Positions 9,190 through 22,007 of a stretch of 60,000 nt of DNA are shown piece by piece (position 1 is the stretch's first letter; every line of letters starts with the position of its first letter). The position numbers and the translations under genes were made by a program. Below the pieces are notes generated by a model, which did not search any database, was not told where the DNA came from, and saw only the letters and a list, made by a program, of their open reading frames with translations. The stretch spans positions 19,878,660 through 19,938,659 of the forward strand of contig NC_087069.1 of the NCBI RefSeq assembly GCF_963678635.1, read 5' to 3'. Source of the stretch: Symsagittifera roscoffensis (lineage: Eukaryota; Xenacoelomorpha; Acoela; Convolutidae).

Positions 9190-11145
9190 TGTAGTACAAG
9201 GGAATTGATATGTTAAAACTTGTATGTACTCTTCCAAATCTAGCAAACATATGTCTACACAAGTCTTTAAATTACAAATTTTATCCATTTTGCGAAAGTG
9301 ATAAAGATTTTTGTGAAAAAATTCGAGAAGATATGACCGGTGGACCTCCCATTGTGTTCACTCGAATAGCTGTAGTTGATAAACTTTTCATCAGAATTTC
9401 ATCAAATGTTTGTAAATCAAGCGTTAGAGTTGATGCAAGTCAGCTCTACCCCTTCCCAATGTGTCAAGAGATGCCAACAGGACTGTACACGAGATGAGAG
9501 TTTGACATGATAAGCAGAAAATCAAGGCTAGACCTAATCGAACTCGCAACTTTGACAATATGGTCATGTCCTTTTACCAGGAAACCAGACCAGAATGTAA
9601 AATCGAGAGTTTTTTTTCATATCTGGAAAACAGATGGAAGTTGACTGTTTTATTGAGGACGGTTTTTGTGATCACTGTAAGACAGTGTTTGAAGCAATGG
9701 GATGTTACTACCACTTCTGTTCTTAACAGAAGCTTGCCCATCCTTAACAGATAAAGATTTTGACTGAGGTAATAAGAAGAGAGAGATGGATGATATGTGA
9801 CGAGAACACCTTAAAGAGAAAAGATACAAAGTTGAAGAAATGTGGGAGTGTGAGGTGAGTGGTGGGAAAGTTTCAAAACCGATGACAAGATTAAAAATCA
9901 CGTCAGAACCCACTTTCTCTACAAAAGACCACTTTCTACAGATACCTATCAGCAAAAATGAAAGATGAATTACTTTTTGGTTATTTTCAGTGCGATTTAG
10001 TTGTTACAGATGAACTAAAATCACAATTTGGGAATTTTCCTCCAATTTTCAAAAATACTGAGGTTGAAAGAAACAATATCGGAGAATACATGAAGCATTA
10101 CGCAAGTGAAAACTAAAAGCTAAAACATCCTCAAAGAATGCTGATATCTAGTTTCAAGCTAGAAAATGGAACAGTTATAACTCCTCTATTCATTTTTTAT
10201 TTGGAACTTGGCTTGCAGTGCACCAAAATTTACCGTTTTGTTCAAAAATCTCCGCGGAAAGGTTTCAATAATTTTGTTCAATCAGTGGCTGATGCGATAA
10301 GAGAAGAAGATGAAAGCCCTCTATCAGGGGTTGTTGCAGAAACAATGAAACTCTTAGGTAATTCCTCCTATGGATATCAGATCATGGAGAGATCCAGGCA
10401 TAAAATCACAAAATATCTGAACGCTAAAAAATTGCATAAAGCGATCAATGAGCGATTGTTTTAAAAAAATACAATTGAAAAAGACTTGTACGAGGTGGAG
10501 TTGTTAAAATCAACCATTGAGCACCGAGAACCCATCATTGTTGGCTTTTTCATACTTCAGTATGCAAAGCTGAGAATGTTGGAACTCTACTATAATTTCT
10601 TTGACAAGTTCTTTGATGTAAAAAAAATTGAAGAAATGGAGATGGATACAGACTCACTTCACTTGGAACTCACTGAAGAAAGCTTATATGTCTGTATCCA
10701 GCCAGAAAAAATAGATATTTTGAAAAAACAATGAGGGAAAATGACTGAAGAGACACTTTCAAGGCAGATGCGAAATCTAGTTTCTTTCCTCGAACGTGTT
10801 GCAGTATCCATAGAAAGCATATTAGGCGGGAGCTGGGACTTTTCAAAGAGGAATTTAGGTGCAGAGAAATGTTATGCTTATGTAGCAAAACTTATTGCTG
10901 CCATGACAACAAGACAGACAAGTTCAAACTCAGTATTAAAGGTTTGAACAAACGAGTTATGGAAGATTCTGGAGACGGCCCCATGTCAAAATACAGGAGA
11001 GTGCTTGATGAAGCGTTCAACCTTACATCTACTAACAGAGGATTCAGAACTATAAATCATATGGTGGCCACATATGAACAGACAAAGAAAGGACTAAGAC
11101 AAAGTTTAAGATGATGGAATTCATACAAAACCTATGAACTTATAA
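9190..11145 (+). pseudogene. Family-B DNA polymerase, decayed
   Basis: The three palm motifs of family-B polymerases survive in order: motif A VDASQLYP (codon D at 9432), motif B KLLGNSSYGYQ (near 10350-10380) and motif C MDTDS (near 10645). Between them lie ISSFKLENGTVITPLF, PFVQ-type helices and HREPIIVGFFILQYAKLRMLELYY, typical of the organellar/viral-like polymerase family carried by metazoan mobile elements. The coding sequence is cut by several frameshifts and stops (for example near 9495, 9754, 10116, 10462 and 10732). The last recognisable codons end at TAA 11143-11145. With the upstream parts, an intact relative would be roughly 1000 residues. Such polymerases are expected to replicate the element's own DNA. 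This copy cannot be active as read. No capsid, integrase or terminal inverted repeats were found nearby, so it is not demonstrably a Polinton. Confidence 0.85.
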
Positions 11146-13287
11146 GAACTGTTGCATGGTAAAAAATTCATAACATGTGATGCAATGTATTAATTTTTCG
11201 TACAATGCAGTATTTTGTTGGTGTTTTATTATGAAGCAGCGGTAAATTTCGAATCCGATGCAGTAATTTATAAATTTTCAATGTGATTTAATTTTTTTCT
11301 TTCAAAAAATTGACTCTTTTCAAAGTTTTAGCAGGTTTCAGCAATGTTTCAAGTAGATGTTTGAAAGGAAACAAAAAAACAATTTATTAGTTAATAGGTC
11401 GAATTATAGCAAACTTTATCGTGTTTTGAAGTTTTTATGAATTTATTTTTCATAAAAATTCCAAATTTTTGCTCAAAAACTCTTACCATTGACTTACCAT
11501 GTACCAAAAAACTAATTACATAACCTTCATCAAACAACCTACACATAATTAACCTGTGATATTTAATAATTAGATAACGGGCGCGGAAATTAGAGTAGAC
11601 ATTTCCACACAAAATCCAAGTAAAAAACCATTTTTCTTACCATTATCTTACCATCACACAAACCAAGAATTCGTTCCATCGGTATTCCCTATCTTAATAC
11701 CTTGTAGACTCTACACCCAATCTTAATACATTGCATGGCTGACCGGAAATCTATAACGTATCATAATACATGGGGTCAGCCATGCTAAACCCCCCCCCCC
11801 CATCCCCCCACTTTAGCTCCAACATCTACTACTGATAGGAAAGTGTGTTTTTCGGCCAAATAAATCCCATTTTTTGCACTTTTTTCATAAATAAGTCGTG
11901 AGATTTTCAGGCTATTTGATATCGTTTTGTGATATACTCAGTTTAGTTGCCACACTCCCTCCAATACAAAACTACGCAGGGTTCTTTTTCAGCCCAAAGA
12001 CTAGCTCGCTGTTTGATTCGTAAAGCTTCTTTAGGCCCAGTTTGGATTTATTTCGCCAATAGCTCTGAAAGAGGGAAAAAAATCAACCCTTGATCTTATT
12101 TTGGTAGAGAGACGCGAAAGCAATCAACGCCGCAATGAATTTCAAAATCGATCAAAATTCTTTCGGGTGTAACGTCATCGATAAGTAAATTAAATGCGGC
12201 TAGAAGTATGTTATATGTTGATAAGCGTTCATTGCTGAGCATGGCCTAGACGCGAAGTAGAAAAATTCCACTAATCAGGATGTTTATAGGGAAGAGCTGA
12301 TAAACTGACTGGGACAGATTTTGAAAATACCGTCCGTAAGCCAGGTTCTGTTGTACAGTTTCAGTGTGTTGAGTTTCTCAATGTCGCCAAAAATCAACAT
12401 GCTTTCCATATCTTGTTTTCCGTTATCGAAAAAGAGTATTGCTTAAAGTTATCCGGGGTTTTTGAAATAACGGTTTTCTGTGTCAATGGTGGGCAGGGAT
12501 GTTAATTGCCTACTTATGTTAAGAGTTCGCGTAATCGACGACGGGGATGGCAAGGACAGTAGGGTTGCTTTGTCGTCCTGCAACAAATGTAAACTAGCTG
12601 CAATTATGTGACGACTCTTTGGCGGATTTGGTTGATACCTGCCTAATTTTTATATTTGCTGCACTAACTGTGGAGCTTCCGAGCGGCCTAAAATGAGATC
12701 GTGACTATGCTAGTTGCTGTTACACATCACATTCACTTGTTACTAATTTTTTTGGGCTCTTTGGGGTTTTCCTTTGCTGCAGCGCTAGTGAGTTGTTGTA
12801 TTTGTATCGCCGTTCTTCTGAATTTCATGGAAGTTAAAAACAAAAATTGTTGGGTTGTTTTGTGAGGCCATGTAAAAAATTTATTTTTGACTATTCATTG
12901 AGCTAGAAAGTGAGATGATGAATACAGAATGTATACATTTTCTTTTGAATTGTTCTAATTCAATGACATTTTAACATTAACTTAAACACAATCTGGCGTT
13001 ACGAACAGCGCGAACGTAATTGAGGTATCTCACTTAAGATTTATTTTGGCTTACATTTTGATCATAACTTTCTTTTATAACTCTGGATATTTTGCTCATA
13101 AATCATGGGATCTGCCTAATTGGCGTGGGATCTAATGGTGTCGGCAGTTTTAGTATATGGGATCTTTTTGTACGATCTCTTTTTCATTGGAGTTTTGGTA
13201 TAATGTCTTTTGTCCTGAAACCCTCTGTCTACCGTTTTTGAAAAGCATTTCAAAGTTTTAAATTTCCATGATTTTTTTTGCTTACGA
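11146..13287. other. No supported gene
   Basis: AT-rich sequence without a convincing ORF. It contains a run of C at about 11791-11815 and the word (c)tatcttaatac repeated near 11690-11770, which is also found in the ~450-bp tandem array. Some less AT-rich segments (12000-12700) may be old transposon sequence, but nothing is recognisable. Confidence 0.4.
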
Positions 13288-14889
13288 ATGAGTTCTACTC
13301 TTAGTTGGAATGGATTTCTACACGAAAAAGTTCAAAAAATAAGCTCACAACAGCAAGAGCAATCTGCAGCAGATATTGTGTGGAAAAGAAAAACAGAAAA
13401 GTTACCAACTTCAGGACCAGTCCTCAGGTGGGAGAACTGGAAACAGAAGGCAGATGTACGAACTCTTCCACATTTAATTACAGAAACGTCTGAAGACACT
13501 TCTGGATATGAGAGAAGTTTATATGTTTTAACACAACAACGCGACTCACACATGAATCAGAGAGAGTTCACATCGGTGATAGAAGACGAAAAAGAGATGG
13601 CTAAGTTAGAAATTCTCATTGCTAAATTAGATTTGAACTATCATTTATATTCAATCTATGGCTCTTTATACTTTGACGTTTTCAGCGATCGGGGGAATAA
13701 ATTATTTTCAAAATTAGTACAAGAAGGTTTTTCTTCTCGAAGTTTTTTATTTTTTTATACAACTTTCCGCGCAAAAAGGGCGCTCAAGCTGAACCCGTAT
13801 TTGAAGGAGAGCTACATGCTGATGGATCTTTGGAGTATAGTGCATCGGAATATTAGCTCTGCGATTAAAATAAATATGGAACTCCCATCAAGAGATGATA
13901 AACATTTTCTCAATCAGCTGACAGAACAGGATATCGAAATAAAAATTCCGTGGCTCAAGTCAATCAAAACTGGCGATTTTTTAAAAGCTGAAACAAATTC
14001 AGACTTTTATATTGATTTGAATAAAATTCAGATTATTGAACGGAAACGTACTGAATACGAAAAAAAAATTAAGATCAAGAAACGCCGGAACAATGAGTTG
14101 ATGGAATGCCGCAACAGATTGGCAGATGCTCTCTCTGATCTAGCGCTAGAAAATTTGACCAGAATATATGAATCTAAAATTGATACGAGTCTAAGATCTG
14201 ATCTTAATGAGTATTGGTACTTTTTAATTTCAATCCTCGAAAAAGTCGACAAGTATTCTATTCGTTGTGCTTTAGAATCCCTGGAATGGTACCCAAATCA
14301 TGATCAAGCTTTGAAAGTGCTTATAGATTCATCTCGGCTTTTTTTGCATGTTACCAGCATACTTAAAATGATCGCGGAAAAGATCGATGAGGAGAAGTTT
14401 TTTTCTAGTCGATTAAGAGCCCTTGAAAGTCCCATTGCAACCCTGAGTGCAGAAAAAGAGGGATCTCAGTGTGCTAGTAGTAGCAACAAAAATGGCGAAA
14501 TAGGAATAAAGCAAAATCAAGTTGCTGACCTCAGAAACAGCGGAACAGATCAAAAGGAAAAAGAGGACGAAGTGGACACGGCAGCAATTTATTTCTTTGG
14601 CCAATTGTTCCTCCCCTATGTAGTTATTAAACGTAATATTCTTGCGGCTCAATTGGTTGAGCGAGGCAGTCAACAGGATGAGGAAAAGGACATAAAAGAC
14701 GAAATAGCAGAACTTCATTCACTCGTCTCTGTGTTGGCCATTGTTTTAAATATCAGAGAAGAGGGATTCAGTTTCGAAAAAAGCTACAAAGTCATTGCCC
14801 GATGTCTGTTGATCATCATCTTTATCATCATTCTCATCCTCGTCATAAGCAATGATGTCTGGGGATGTTATTTGTTGTACATTTTATAA
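13288..14889 (+). CDS. Orphan 533-residue helical protein with C-terminal hydrophobic anchor
   Basis: The longest intact frame in the left half of the window: ATG 13288 to TAA 14887-14889, no introns, no interruptions. The first ~60 residues are Gln/Ser/Lys-rich. Most of the rest is predicted helical and charged, including a Lys/Arg-rich heptad-like stretch around residues 255-280. An acidic low-complexity segment lies near residues 395-435. The end is a strongly hydrophobic segment (CLLIIIFIIILILVI, about residues 505-520), which would make it tail-anchored. That segment is encoded by an ATC/TTC-rich tract, so it may have grown by microsatellite expansion. I recognise no domain. No other ORF lies within 2 kb on either side. 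It could be a recent single-exon gene, a retrocopy or an element-encoded protein; intactness over 1.6 kb in an AT-rich region argues for selection or youth. Confidence 0.6.
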   Translation: MSSTLSWNGFLHEKVQKISSQQQEQSAADIVWKRKTEKLPTSGPVLRWENWKQKADVRTLPHLITETSEDTSGYERSLYVLTQQRDSHMNQREFTSVIEDEKEMAKLEILIAKLDLNYHLYSIYGSLYFDVFSDRGNKLFSKLVQEGFSSRSFLFFYTTFRAKRALKLNPYLKESYMLMDLWSIVHRNISSAIKINMELPSRDDKHFLNQLTEQDIEIKIPWLKSIKTGDFLKAETNSDFYIDLNKIQIIERKRTEYEKKIKIKKRRNNELMECRNRLADALSDLALENLTRIYESKIDTSLRSDLNEYWYFLISILEKVDKYSIRCALESLEWYPNHDQALKVLIDSSRLFLHVTSILKMIAEKIDEEKFFSSRLRALESPIATLSAEKEGSQCASSSNKNGEIGIKQNQVADLRNSGTDQKEKEDEVDTAAIYFFGQLFLPYVVIKRNILAAQLVERGSQQDEEKDIKDEIAELHSLVSVLAIVLNIREEGFSFEKSYKVIARCLLIIIFIIILILVISNDVWGCYLLYIL

Positions 14890-17093
14890 TCACATATACA
14901 GAATTAACGCGTGTCTTCCTCAAAAGTTTCACCTACAGTGCAAACTATAGTAACTAAAAAATATATATTAGATAGTTTTACAATGTAATCTGGTGTTCTT
15001 TTAATACAAGCTAAATTCTTCTTGAAATAATATAACACAACCTGCTGTGGACTTGCGTGAGAAAAAATCTATTATAATAAATTACTTAGCGAAAAATGTT
15101 TCAACATCGACAATTATACTTTTAGAGTTAGAATTGGTTTTTAAATCCATTTTAACCCGTTTTTTTTTTAAAAAAAACCCAACAAAAATATAATCTCTCT
15201 AAGTCTCTTTAATAGAATATAATGGGTTAAAGTGAATTAAAATCTGTATTTTTTGAGACGCTTATTTGAAAAGATAACACTAATTACTTTAGTTTCTGCA
15301 AAATGTTATTCTCCACATTTTTAACGCCCTTCTTTTCAATTTTAGCAACCATGTGTAACCCAAATATGAAACCCACAGCCACCGGTATCCACCTTATCTA
15401 CCGCCACTCTTATAACCGTTTACTTACCCTTCCACTCACCCTCCCCAATTTCAATAAACAGACCACATGACGTAACTACAATTTTCTAGAACGTTTTGGC
15501 CAAGAAAATGGCCAAAACTTTCTAAGCCTTGAACGTCGAACCCTTGAAGGAGTACCTAAGATGGAGGGCTTAAATGAGGGAAAAAAAATTTCTATGAAAA
15601 GTACATTTCAAACGCGGAAGAAATTTATGCACGTTTTGCAAAAGCAACAATCAAGCTCAAGTTTACAAAAAACTGTTGAACATTTCAGGCTAATAATACT
15701 ATTTAAAAGCGATTTATAAAAGTTTTACCAATTTAAAAATATAATATTTTTATTATATCAAAAAATGATAATTGAACCGTTTTTATTCAGATTTCTCTTG
15801 ACCAACAAACCAGTCATTATTAACTAATTCAGGTACAAAATCATTGCTTTATTTTGAAAACCTTCCGATTGATTTTTGGTCGATCAATTTTCCTTCTTGA
15901 ACTCATTTTTTAAAGCTTTTTATTGGAATTGTTTTGATTACGAGAGAACAAAATCTAAAACTTGCTATTTGATTCCGCTAAAAATCTGCATTTTGGTCAT
16001 GGCTTATGTCAGTGTTTTAAACCTAATTAATTGAGTGTTGCGAGAAGTTTCTTTGAACACTACACACTCATGCACAATTGACGCTCTATATAATTATTTT
16101 AGTTCCAACTTTCGAAGAAAATGAGGAATATATATGTTCGGAGTGTTTTTAATCAAACCAGTTTCACAAATTTCTTTGCTCCCGCGGGGATCAATCTCTC
16201 GGAATATATGGGTCCAGTCGAGTCAGTATACCACTTTAAAAAGTGGCAGGGTTGTATTTAAAAGTGGCGGCACTAAAATTATCCGGTACTACAAAATCGT
16301 TTCAATTTGAAAAGAATTGGTCTTTTTAATTGCAAGCATGACTCAAATCTTTACACCTCAAATTTGGTAACATTTGTCTAATAAAAATAGTTTTGCCAAA
16401 TTTTAATTTACTAAAAATTATTGTAGACCATTCGGAACATTCGGAACATTCAGGGCCTTCGAGAACATTCAGGGCCTTGCGAGCAGTCTTGTTATTCTTT
16501 TTGACAGATTTTTTTCTATTAGCCATTACGAGGTCAAACTGTGCACTGGATAGGCGCACAATTTGATGTCTGCATGTTCCTGGATTCCAGAGACAAGTGT
16601 TTAAGCATAATAGGATTTTGTAGGAAAAATTAAAAAGATTGAAAGAACAAAAAAGAACAAAGGGAGCGTCCTTGTTTCAGAATCTGCTTACAGTTCACAA
16701 AATACACAATTTGGCCTCGTAATGGCGGTTGTTTTTGGCACAACAGGCTTCATGATCTAATTTTTTAAAAAACAGTTGAATAAAGATGCCACCTGATAAG
16801 CTGATGCTTTTTTGGTATTCTTCCGAGACGCACTAAATTTTGTTCGTACAATTTCATAGAATGTATGAAGATATCTTTCTGGCTCGAAATTATAATTATC
16901 AGTTCTGAACTTATCTCGAACCAGGGAAACCATGAAAATTGACAGAAAAAGCGCTATTGTAACCGGGTAATCCTGGTCACATGCGATTTTGCCACTTTTT
17001 TTAGAATCCGCGAATTTTTTAGAATCCGCGCATCACAAACTAACATAGTCCCTATTTGAGCCAAGATTCCCCATCAAATTATCGCAATTCAAA
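14890..17093. other. Intergenic, small repeats only
   Basis: No convincing gene. 15130-15245 looks like a ~110-bp imperfect foldback (ccattttaaccc against gggttaaagtgaatt). 16430-16485 contains short tandem copies of cattcggaa and cattcagggcctt, matching the tail of the MITE-like repeats at 44.1 and 46.1 kb. 17000-17030 has a 16-bp doublet of ttttttagaatccgcg. Confidence 0.4.
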
Positions 17094-18500
17094 AAATAGT
17101 ATTAATCAAGTATTAATGAAGTATGGATGAAATTTAACGATACTAGGCGAGAATCCCATGGAACACTTAACCAAAATATAGAAGACAGAAACCCTGGTGA
17201 CCCCACCATGACTTTGAATTGACCTTCATGTGTTTGGGAAAGTAGTCAACTCCTCAGGCCCAACCCATGGAAACGAGAATTGAGCAACTGACTTGTAAAA
17301 GGGGAAAAGATATCCGTCGGAGAGTTAATCAAAAAGTTTAGTACACATGGCTTTTTTTAATGTGCTGAAATAGTGGGGTATGAAGAGTGAAACGGTCAAA
17401 CATTGAGTAAAACTTAGCTATGACATTTAGGTTATTATCAGCAACATAGCAAGTTCAAAAAAAAATTCACAGAGAAAACTAACCTGGATAGAAGTGTGAC
17501 AAGAGAGGTAAGTCTCCGGAGAAGTTTGAATGGACGAAACACTTTATTAGCTCGGTGGAGGTAGTTTTTAACCATAATATTTGGATAACTTCAATATCGG
17601 TATTGAAAAAATAGAGATAATAATTTTAGAGGATTAGGATAAAATAGAGTTCTTTGAAAGGGATTCCCTTATCGCTGGCAGACTCAAACGTTAAAGGGTT
17701 ACTTGGGGAGTCCTTGGAAAGCTGGTTAATCAAACTTGGATTTAAGGGAAAATTGGAGCGGATTTTTGCAAAACTCAGTTACAGATACATGACTTCAGTA
17801 GGGCATTTAGAGTTAGTGTTGTCTCTTTTAGTGGTACCAAAAAACTGTCAGGACTGATAAGGATAATGATCATAACTCTAAGTTAACTAAAACTCAAACC
17901 TATCAACGTAACAAATGATATACAACAGCCTACCATTTTAGACAGAAATTATTTTGTGAAATTATTGGATAGTTAATTTTCCTAGTTAGCCAGACCAGTC
18001 TGACTCTGAAGGTGACGATAGTGGCTTATTCACAGTAAGAGAATTTTTTTTGAGGTATCGAAGGTGGCAACATTGTTAACGAAAGTAATGTTGTTGGGAA
18101 TTGTATTGGAAAAGCCATCGAGCAAATAAACCGCGGGACGAGTAAAATGAGCATATGCTTCTGAACAATCATTTCATGCTAAATTTTGCGATAGCTAATA
18201 AGAAAAGAACAAGTGCAGACAACAAATTACAAATATGATATCTGTCACGAATCTTATTTTGTTGGGATTGTTAGTAGTACTGATCCTTGCGCGACCCGCC
18301 AAACACATCACCAAAACGGTTACTTTGGAGAAGTTTAGTGGAAACGTTCCCGAAATTTACATTGGTGCTCCTGCGTGGTCCAATACTTTGGTTTGCAGTT
18401 GCAAATCGTCAGATGACTTGGCCTCAAGAATGGTTTGGCCTCAAGAAAAAAAGGATAATTGCTAGGGAGGGTTAGATGCAGAAGCTGCAGTGACTAGTTA
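17094..18500. repeat. Left copy of a long diverged direct repeat
   Basis: 17094-17400 matches 22008-22330 (shared words include aatcaagtat, cctggtgacccc, ctcaggccca, ccatggaaac), and 18335-18500 matches 22375-22520 (cattggtgc, ggtttgcagtt, acaaatc). The left copy carries about 0.9 kb between the two parts that the right copy lacks. The arrangement, 4.9 kb apart in the same orientation, resembles diverged LTRs of an old retroelement, but termini were not resolved. A short frame at 18235-18465 begins with a hydrophobic leader (LILLGLLVVLILA) and has no known family. Confidence 0.5.
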
Positions 18501-18566
18501 ATTTTGAAGAAGCACTTTGAATCATATAAAGTATCGAGGACCGGGGCAGTAGATCCAAGTGAAAAA

Positions 18567-18568
18567 CA

Positions 18569-18608
<40 letters not shown>

Positions 18609-18641
18609 AAAAAAGAAAAAAAGAAAGAAAGAAAGAAAGAG
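18567..18641. repeat. (GAAA)n microsatellite
   Basis: Run of gaaa units with a few aaaa interruptions. The open frames across it on both strands (Lys/Glu-rich or Phe/Leu/Ser-rich) are products of the repeat and were not annotated as genes. Confidence 0.95.
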
Positions 18642-18779
18642 TTTGTTTCTCCATATTTTTTTAACCAAATCATTATTTTCAAAAATGAAAAACAAAATCC
18701 TTATAAATTAACAAGCCTACATGAATATGAAGAGAATAGACGAAGGTCACAAGATGTGTCCACTGAGAGTCTACCCATA

Positions 18780-21700
18780 ATGTTCTGAGATAAAAAACAA
18801 ACTAAATATAACATAAAACTTTTTTACAGACTTCGTATAGGCCGCTCCGGAACAATCAAGTTCCAGTTTGCTACCAGAGTCAAATCTATAAAAATCTTAG
18901 CAAAGTTAACGCTATTATCAAATTTTAACAACCTAAATAACCTTTAAACAACATAAAAAATTAATAAATAGTCCTATATTTTTCTAATCATTTTTTATCC
19001 AGGTTCCGATGAACCAAAATATAACAAAAGATCCGAGTCATCATCTGAAACTTGTCTGCTATGTAGCACGTTAACAAAAAAAACCAAGTCAGTTAAAAAA
19101 CGGAGAAGAAGAAAAGTATTTATTTTGTTTGTTTTTTTTTTCTACAAAAATAAACGTTTTGTCCCTGATTTGTATTGTGCAGGAATGTTTTGTTAGTTCA
19201 GACGATATTTGTGCTATGATCGGCGAAAGGAATGTTTGTTTATTTCAAAGACACAACTTGTGGATGATCCCTCGAAAAGGTCTTCAGTCCCGGTGCGATA
19301 CTCCCAAACGGATTACAAAACAGTTGCCCAACGGTTTCTCCAAACTCAAAAGAATCGAACATAATCTTGGTTCTTCAATTATGTACGTGTCAGATTCAGA
19401 GGTCCCAAAATTCCTTGACCGACTGCCGATATACCCGAGGGCAAGGCCAAAGCGTTAGAAAGGTTCAAGAAAGGGAAGAAGACGAAGAAACGGATTATGA
19501 AACGGATGATGAAAAATCCACAAACGGACGGTACCGCGAAAGAGTGTCGCTAGAGTAACCTACGAGATTTAGAACGACACCTACCGAAAAGCGAAGCCAA
19601 TTTCAGCAAGGTTCACAGGAAAAGAAGAGGCTATCCACTGGGATCGAACTGCCCCTGAAATTGAATCACTGCAGAAACAAGAAGCTATAGCCCAATTGTT
19701 CTTGTTATTAACGTAGTTAACGGAGGAAGCGGGTACATATCGTCAATCGGGACTAATCTCCACCTGAAGGAGCAGGCCATCCAGTATGGACAAGAAAATC
19801 AGGCCATATAGTCAGGAATGAATAAATTGGTTCTACGAATAAGCGGAATCCTCTGCAGGAAATTGTTCCATGGGGACGGCTCTCCATCCTTTTTTCTGAA
19901 AATAGTTCCAGCAGCGGGACGGAAGGAAAACTTCAACTGGTTGCCCTCGTTGGAAAGCAGGGGGGGGGGGGACAACGTGGTTCTCGGAACACACTGGCTG
20001 GAAGACCGAAGAGGTTCTGGTGGCGGCAGAAGATTATGACGGATGTAGAGCGAAAGTTTACTCGATGCCAACAAAGCCACACGAGACGGAATAACGAAGA
20101 AAAAAAGAAGGTTTAGTGAATCATGCTCTATTTGATCTTGGAACCCAATTCAAAACACTAGCAAAAGCGAGAACCTGGTGCCCAGTGCCTATGGCAACTT
20201 GCACCTGGGCAAGTCTCATCCTAGTAAAGACTCAGCTCTTTATGAAGTAAGTAAAAGCGTTGATTTAATTTCAAATTATTCGGCCGAAGTAGCACGAGCG
20301 ATAGTGGACAACTGATAAAAATTTTGCTGTAACCTCATCCTGGAGGTTTGCCGCGTCCTAGTGAAAGACAAATCACGAACCTCCCGATATCACATCACCC
20401 GTAGGCCAGCTAAAATCAAGATTAAATTGGGAAAACTTTGTTCCACCATGGGAGGGGCCTTGTGCCGTACAGCTTAAAATTGTAGAAGACAAGACGCCTA
20501 AATGTCTCGCCCAGCACGATCAAGTCCTCGCTATTCAACATAATGAAGCTTCCTGTCGAAGAAACGAGGAGCCCAGATTGAGTTCCTCTGGATTAGGCTA
20601 ATAATTTTGAAGACATGAAGTTGGCTAATTTATATGAATAAATTTGTCAAAATTATCCCGGAGATTCAAAATTGATCAGCAGCCAGCAGGAGAGCTCCGA
20701 AGACATTTATATTAGACAAACTGATTAGGAGGTGAGTTACAATTAGAGCGAACCTGAAGGCACATTTTCGGGTCGGCCGTCAGCTGTTAGAAAAAATGAT
20801 TGAACCTAATGCTGAAGGTCGACTAAGCCTAATTATACTAAGTACACCTCCACCGCAAACTATTGTGCAACTGTCAAATATTACCTCTCATAATCGAAAC
20901 AGAGTTCAGAAATTACTACACAGAGTGTTTTTCAAATCACTCATGTCCACTTACTAAGATTTTTCTAGCCCATTGTTTTTTTTAAACCATAAGAGGTCTG
21001 ACCGATATGTCCGAGGTCTCATTTGAGCTATTTATTCAGAAGACTAGTTAGAATTACTTGCACATTTACAAGATTGAAAGCTGGTACGGTAATTAGGTTA
21101 GTTTTTAAGATTTTAAGGATCAGTATTATATTAAAGCTAACAAGTAAAAAGGAAACGGAAATCTTAAGGAAAAGGAAAAAAGGAACCGAAGGAGTTGTTA
21201 AGTTAGAATTGTTTCAATCAAAATTCGGGACAAAAAAGATATCGGAGAGAAGACGGCAGATTTTGCACATTTGTGTTTCAAAGCCATAACTAGTTTTAAA
21301 GGTTATCCATTAATCTAAGCAGGTACAGCAGCTAAAGCACTAGCTCGAAAGAGCCCCTGCTCCAAACATTTAGTCCCACTTGTAGCAGAAAACCTATGAA
21401 GAGTTAAATCAGGAATCCCCTAAAAGAGTGCTAATTTTATAGGACGGTTGCTAGAGATGATTTTATTAGGGAATGTCAGAATCCGTACCTTTTGTTCAGC
21501 CTTAGCCCAAAAGATAAAGGTTCCAGTAGGTGCAAGTCGCCCTAGTTTAAATAAATATTTAGCGGAATGGGACCAAAAATTAGAACGTTGTATATCTCGT
21601 TGAAAGATGCTGAAGTTTGAAACGCCAGACCCCTGAGACCGCTACTTGCGGTTTTATATTTTTATCTCACAAGTAAATAATCCTCCCACTCAATACAAGA

Positions 21701-21990
21701 AGCCACTTCTCGGCCTCCAGTAACCGCAGTAAACAGGTTTGGCAACTTTGGGTTGAGATAGGCCGTGGCAAAATACACCCAGTGATTTGTACGAAATCCG
21801 GTGGTTGAAAAGGTAGTTTTAAGCATCTGAGTAAAAACAACCTCGACCAGAAAAAAATAATCAAGCAAAATAATGAGTTTGTTTGTTTTTAGAGGCGTTA
21901 TACACAAGATAACAGCCGAAAAAAAAAATACTCCTAGCGATCCTTCTGGTATTAACAAAACCTTTCCAGTGGTACCAATGGAGCTTGAAA
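18780..21990 (+). other. Interior of a decayed repeat-bounded unit
   Basis: Between the two direct-repeat copies there are several short plus-strand frames but no long one. 19129-19458 encodes a Cys-containing segment (SSDDICAMIGERNVCLFQRHN, then RLPIYPRARPKR). 19640-19800 encodes helical fragments (EAIAQLFLLL, LKEQAIQYGQE). 19800-20080 is less AT-rich with a G12 run near 19960. The pattern suggests the eroded coding interior of a retroelement or DNA virus-like element. No RT, protease, integrase or polymerase motif was found, so the class is unknown. Confidence 0.3.
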
Positions 21991-22007
21991 GTGGATGAAT
22001 CGGGAAA

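Noticed and set aside
8168-11145. Polinton/Maverick call for the polymerase element
   Set aside because: No integrase, packaging ATPase, capsid genes or long terminal inverted repeats were found within reach.
18472-18788. Phe/Leu/Ser-rich and Lys/Glu-rich ORFs
   Set aside because: They are translations of the GAAA microsatellite on the two strands.
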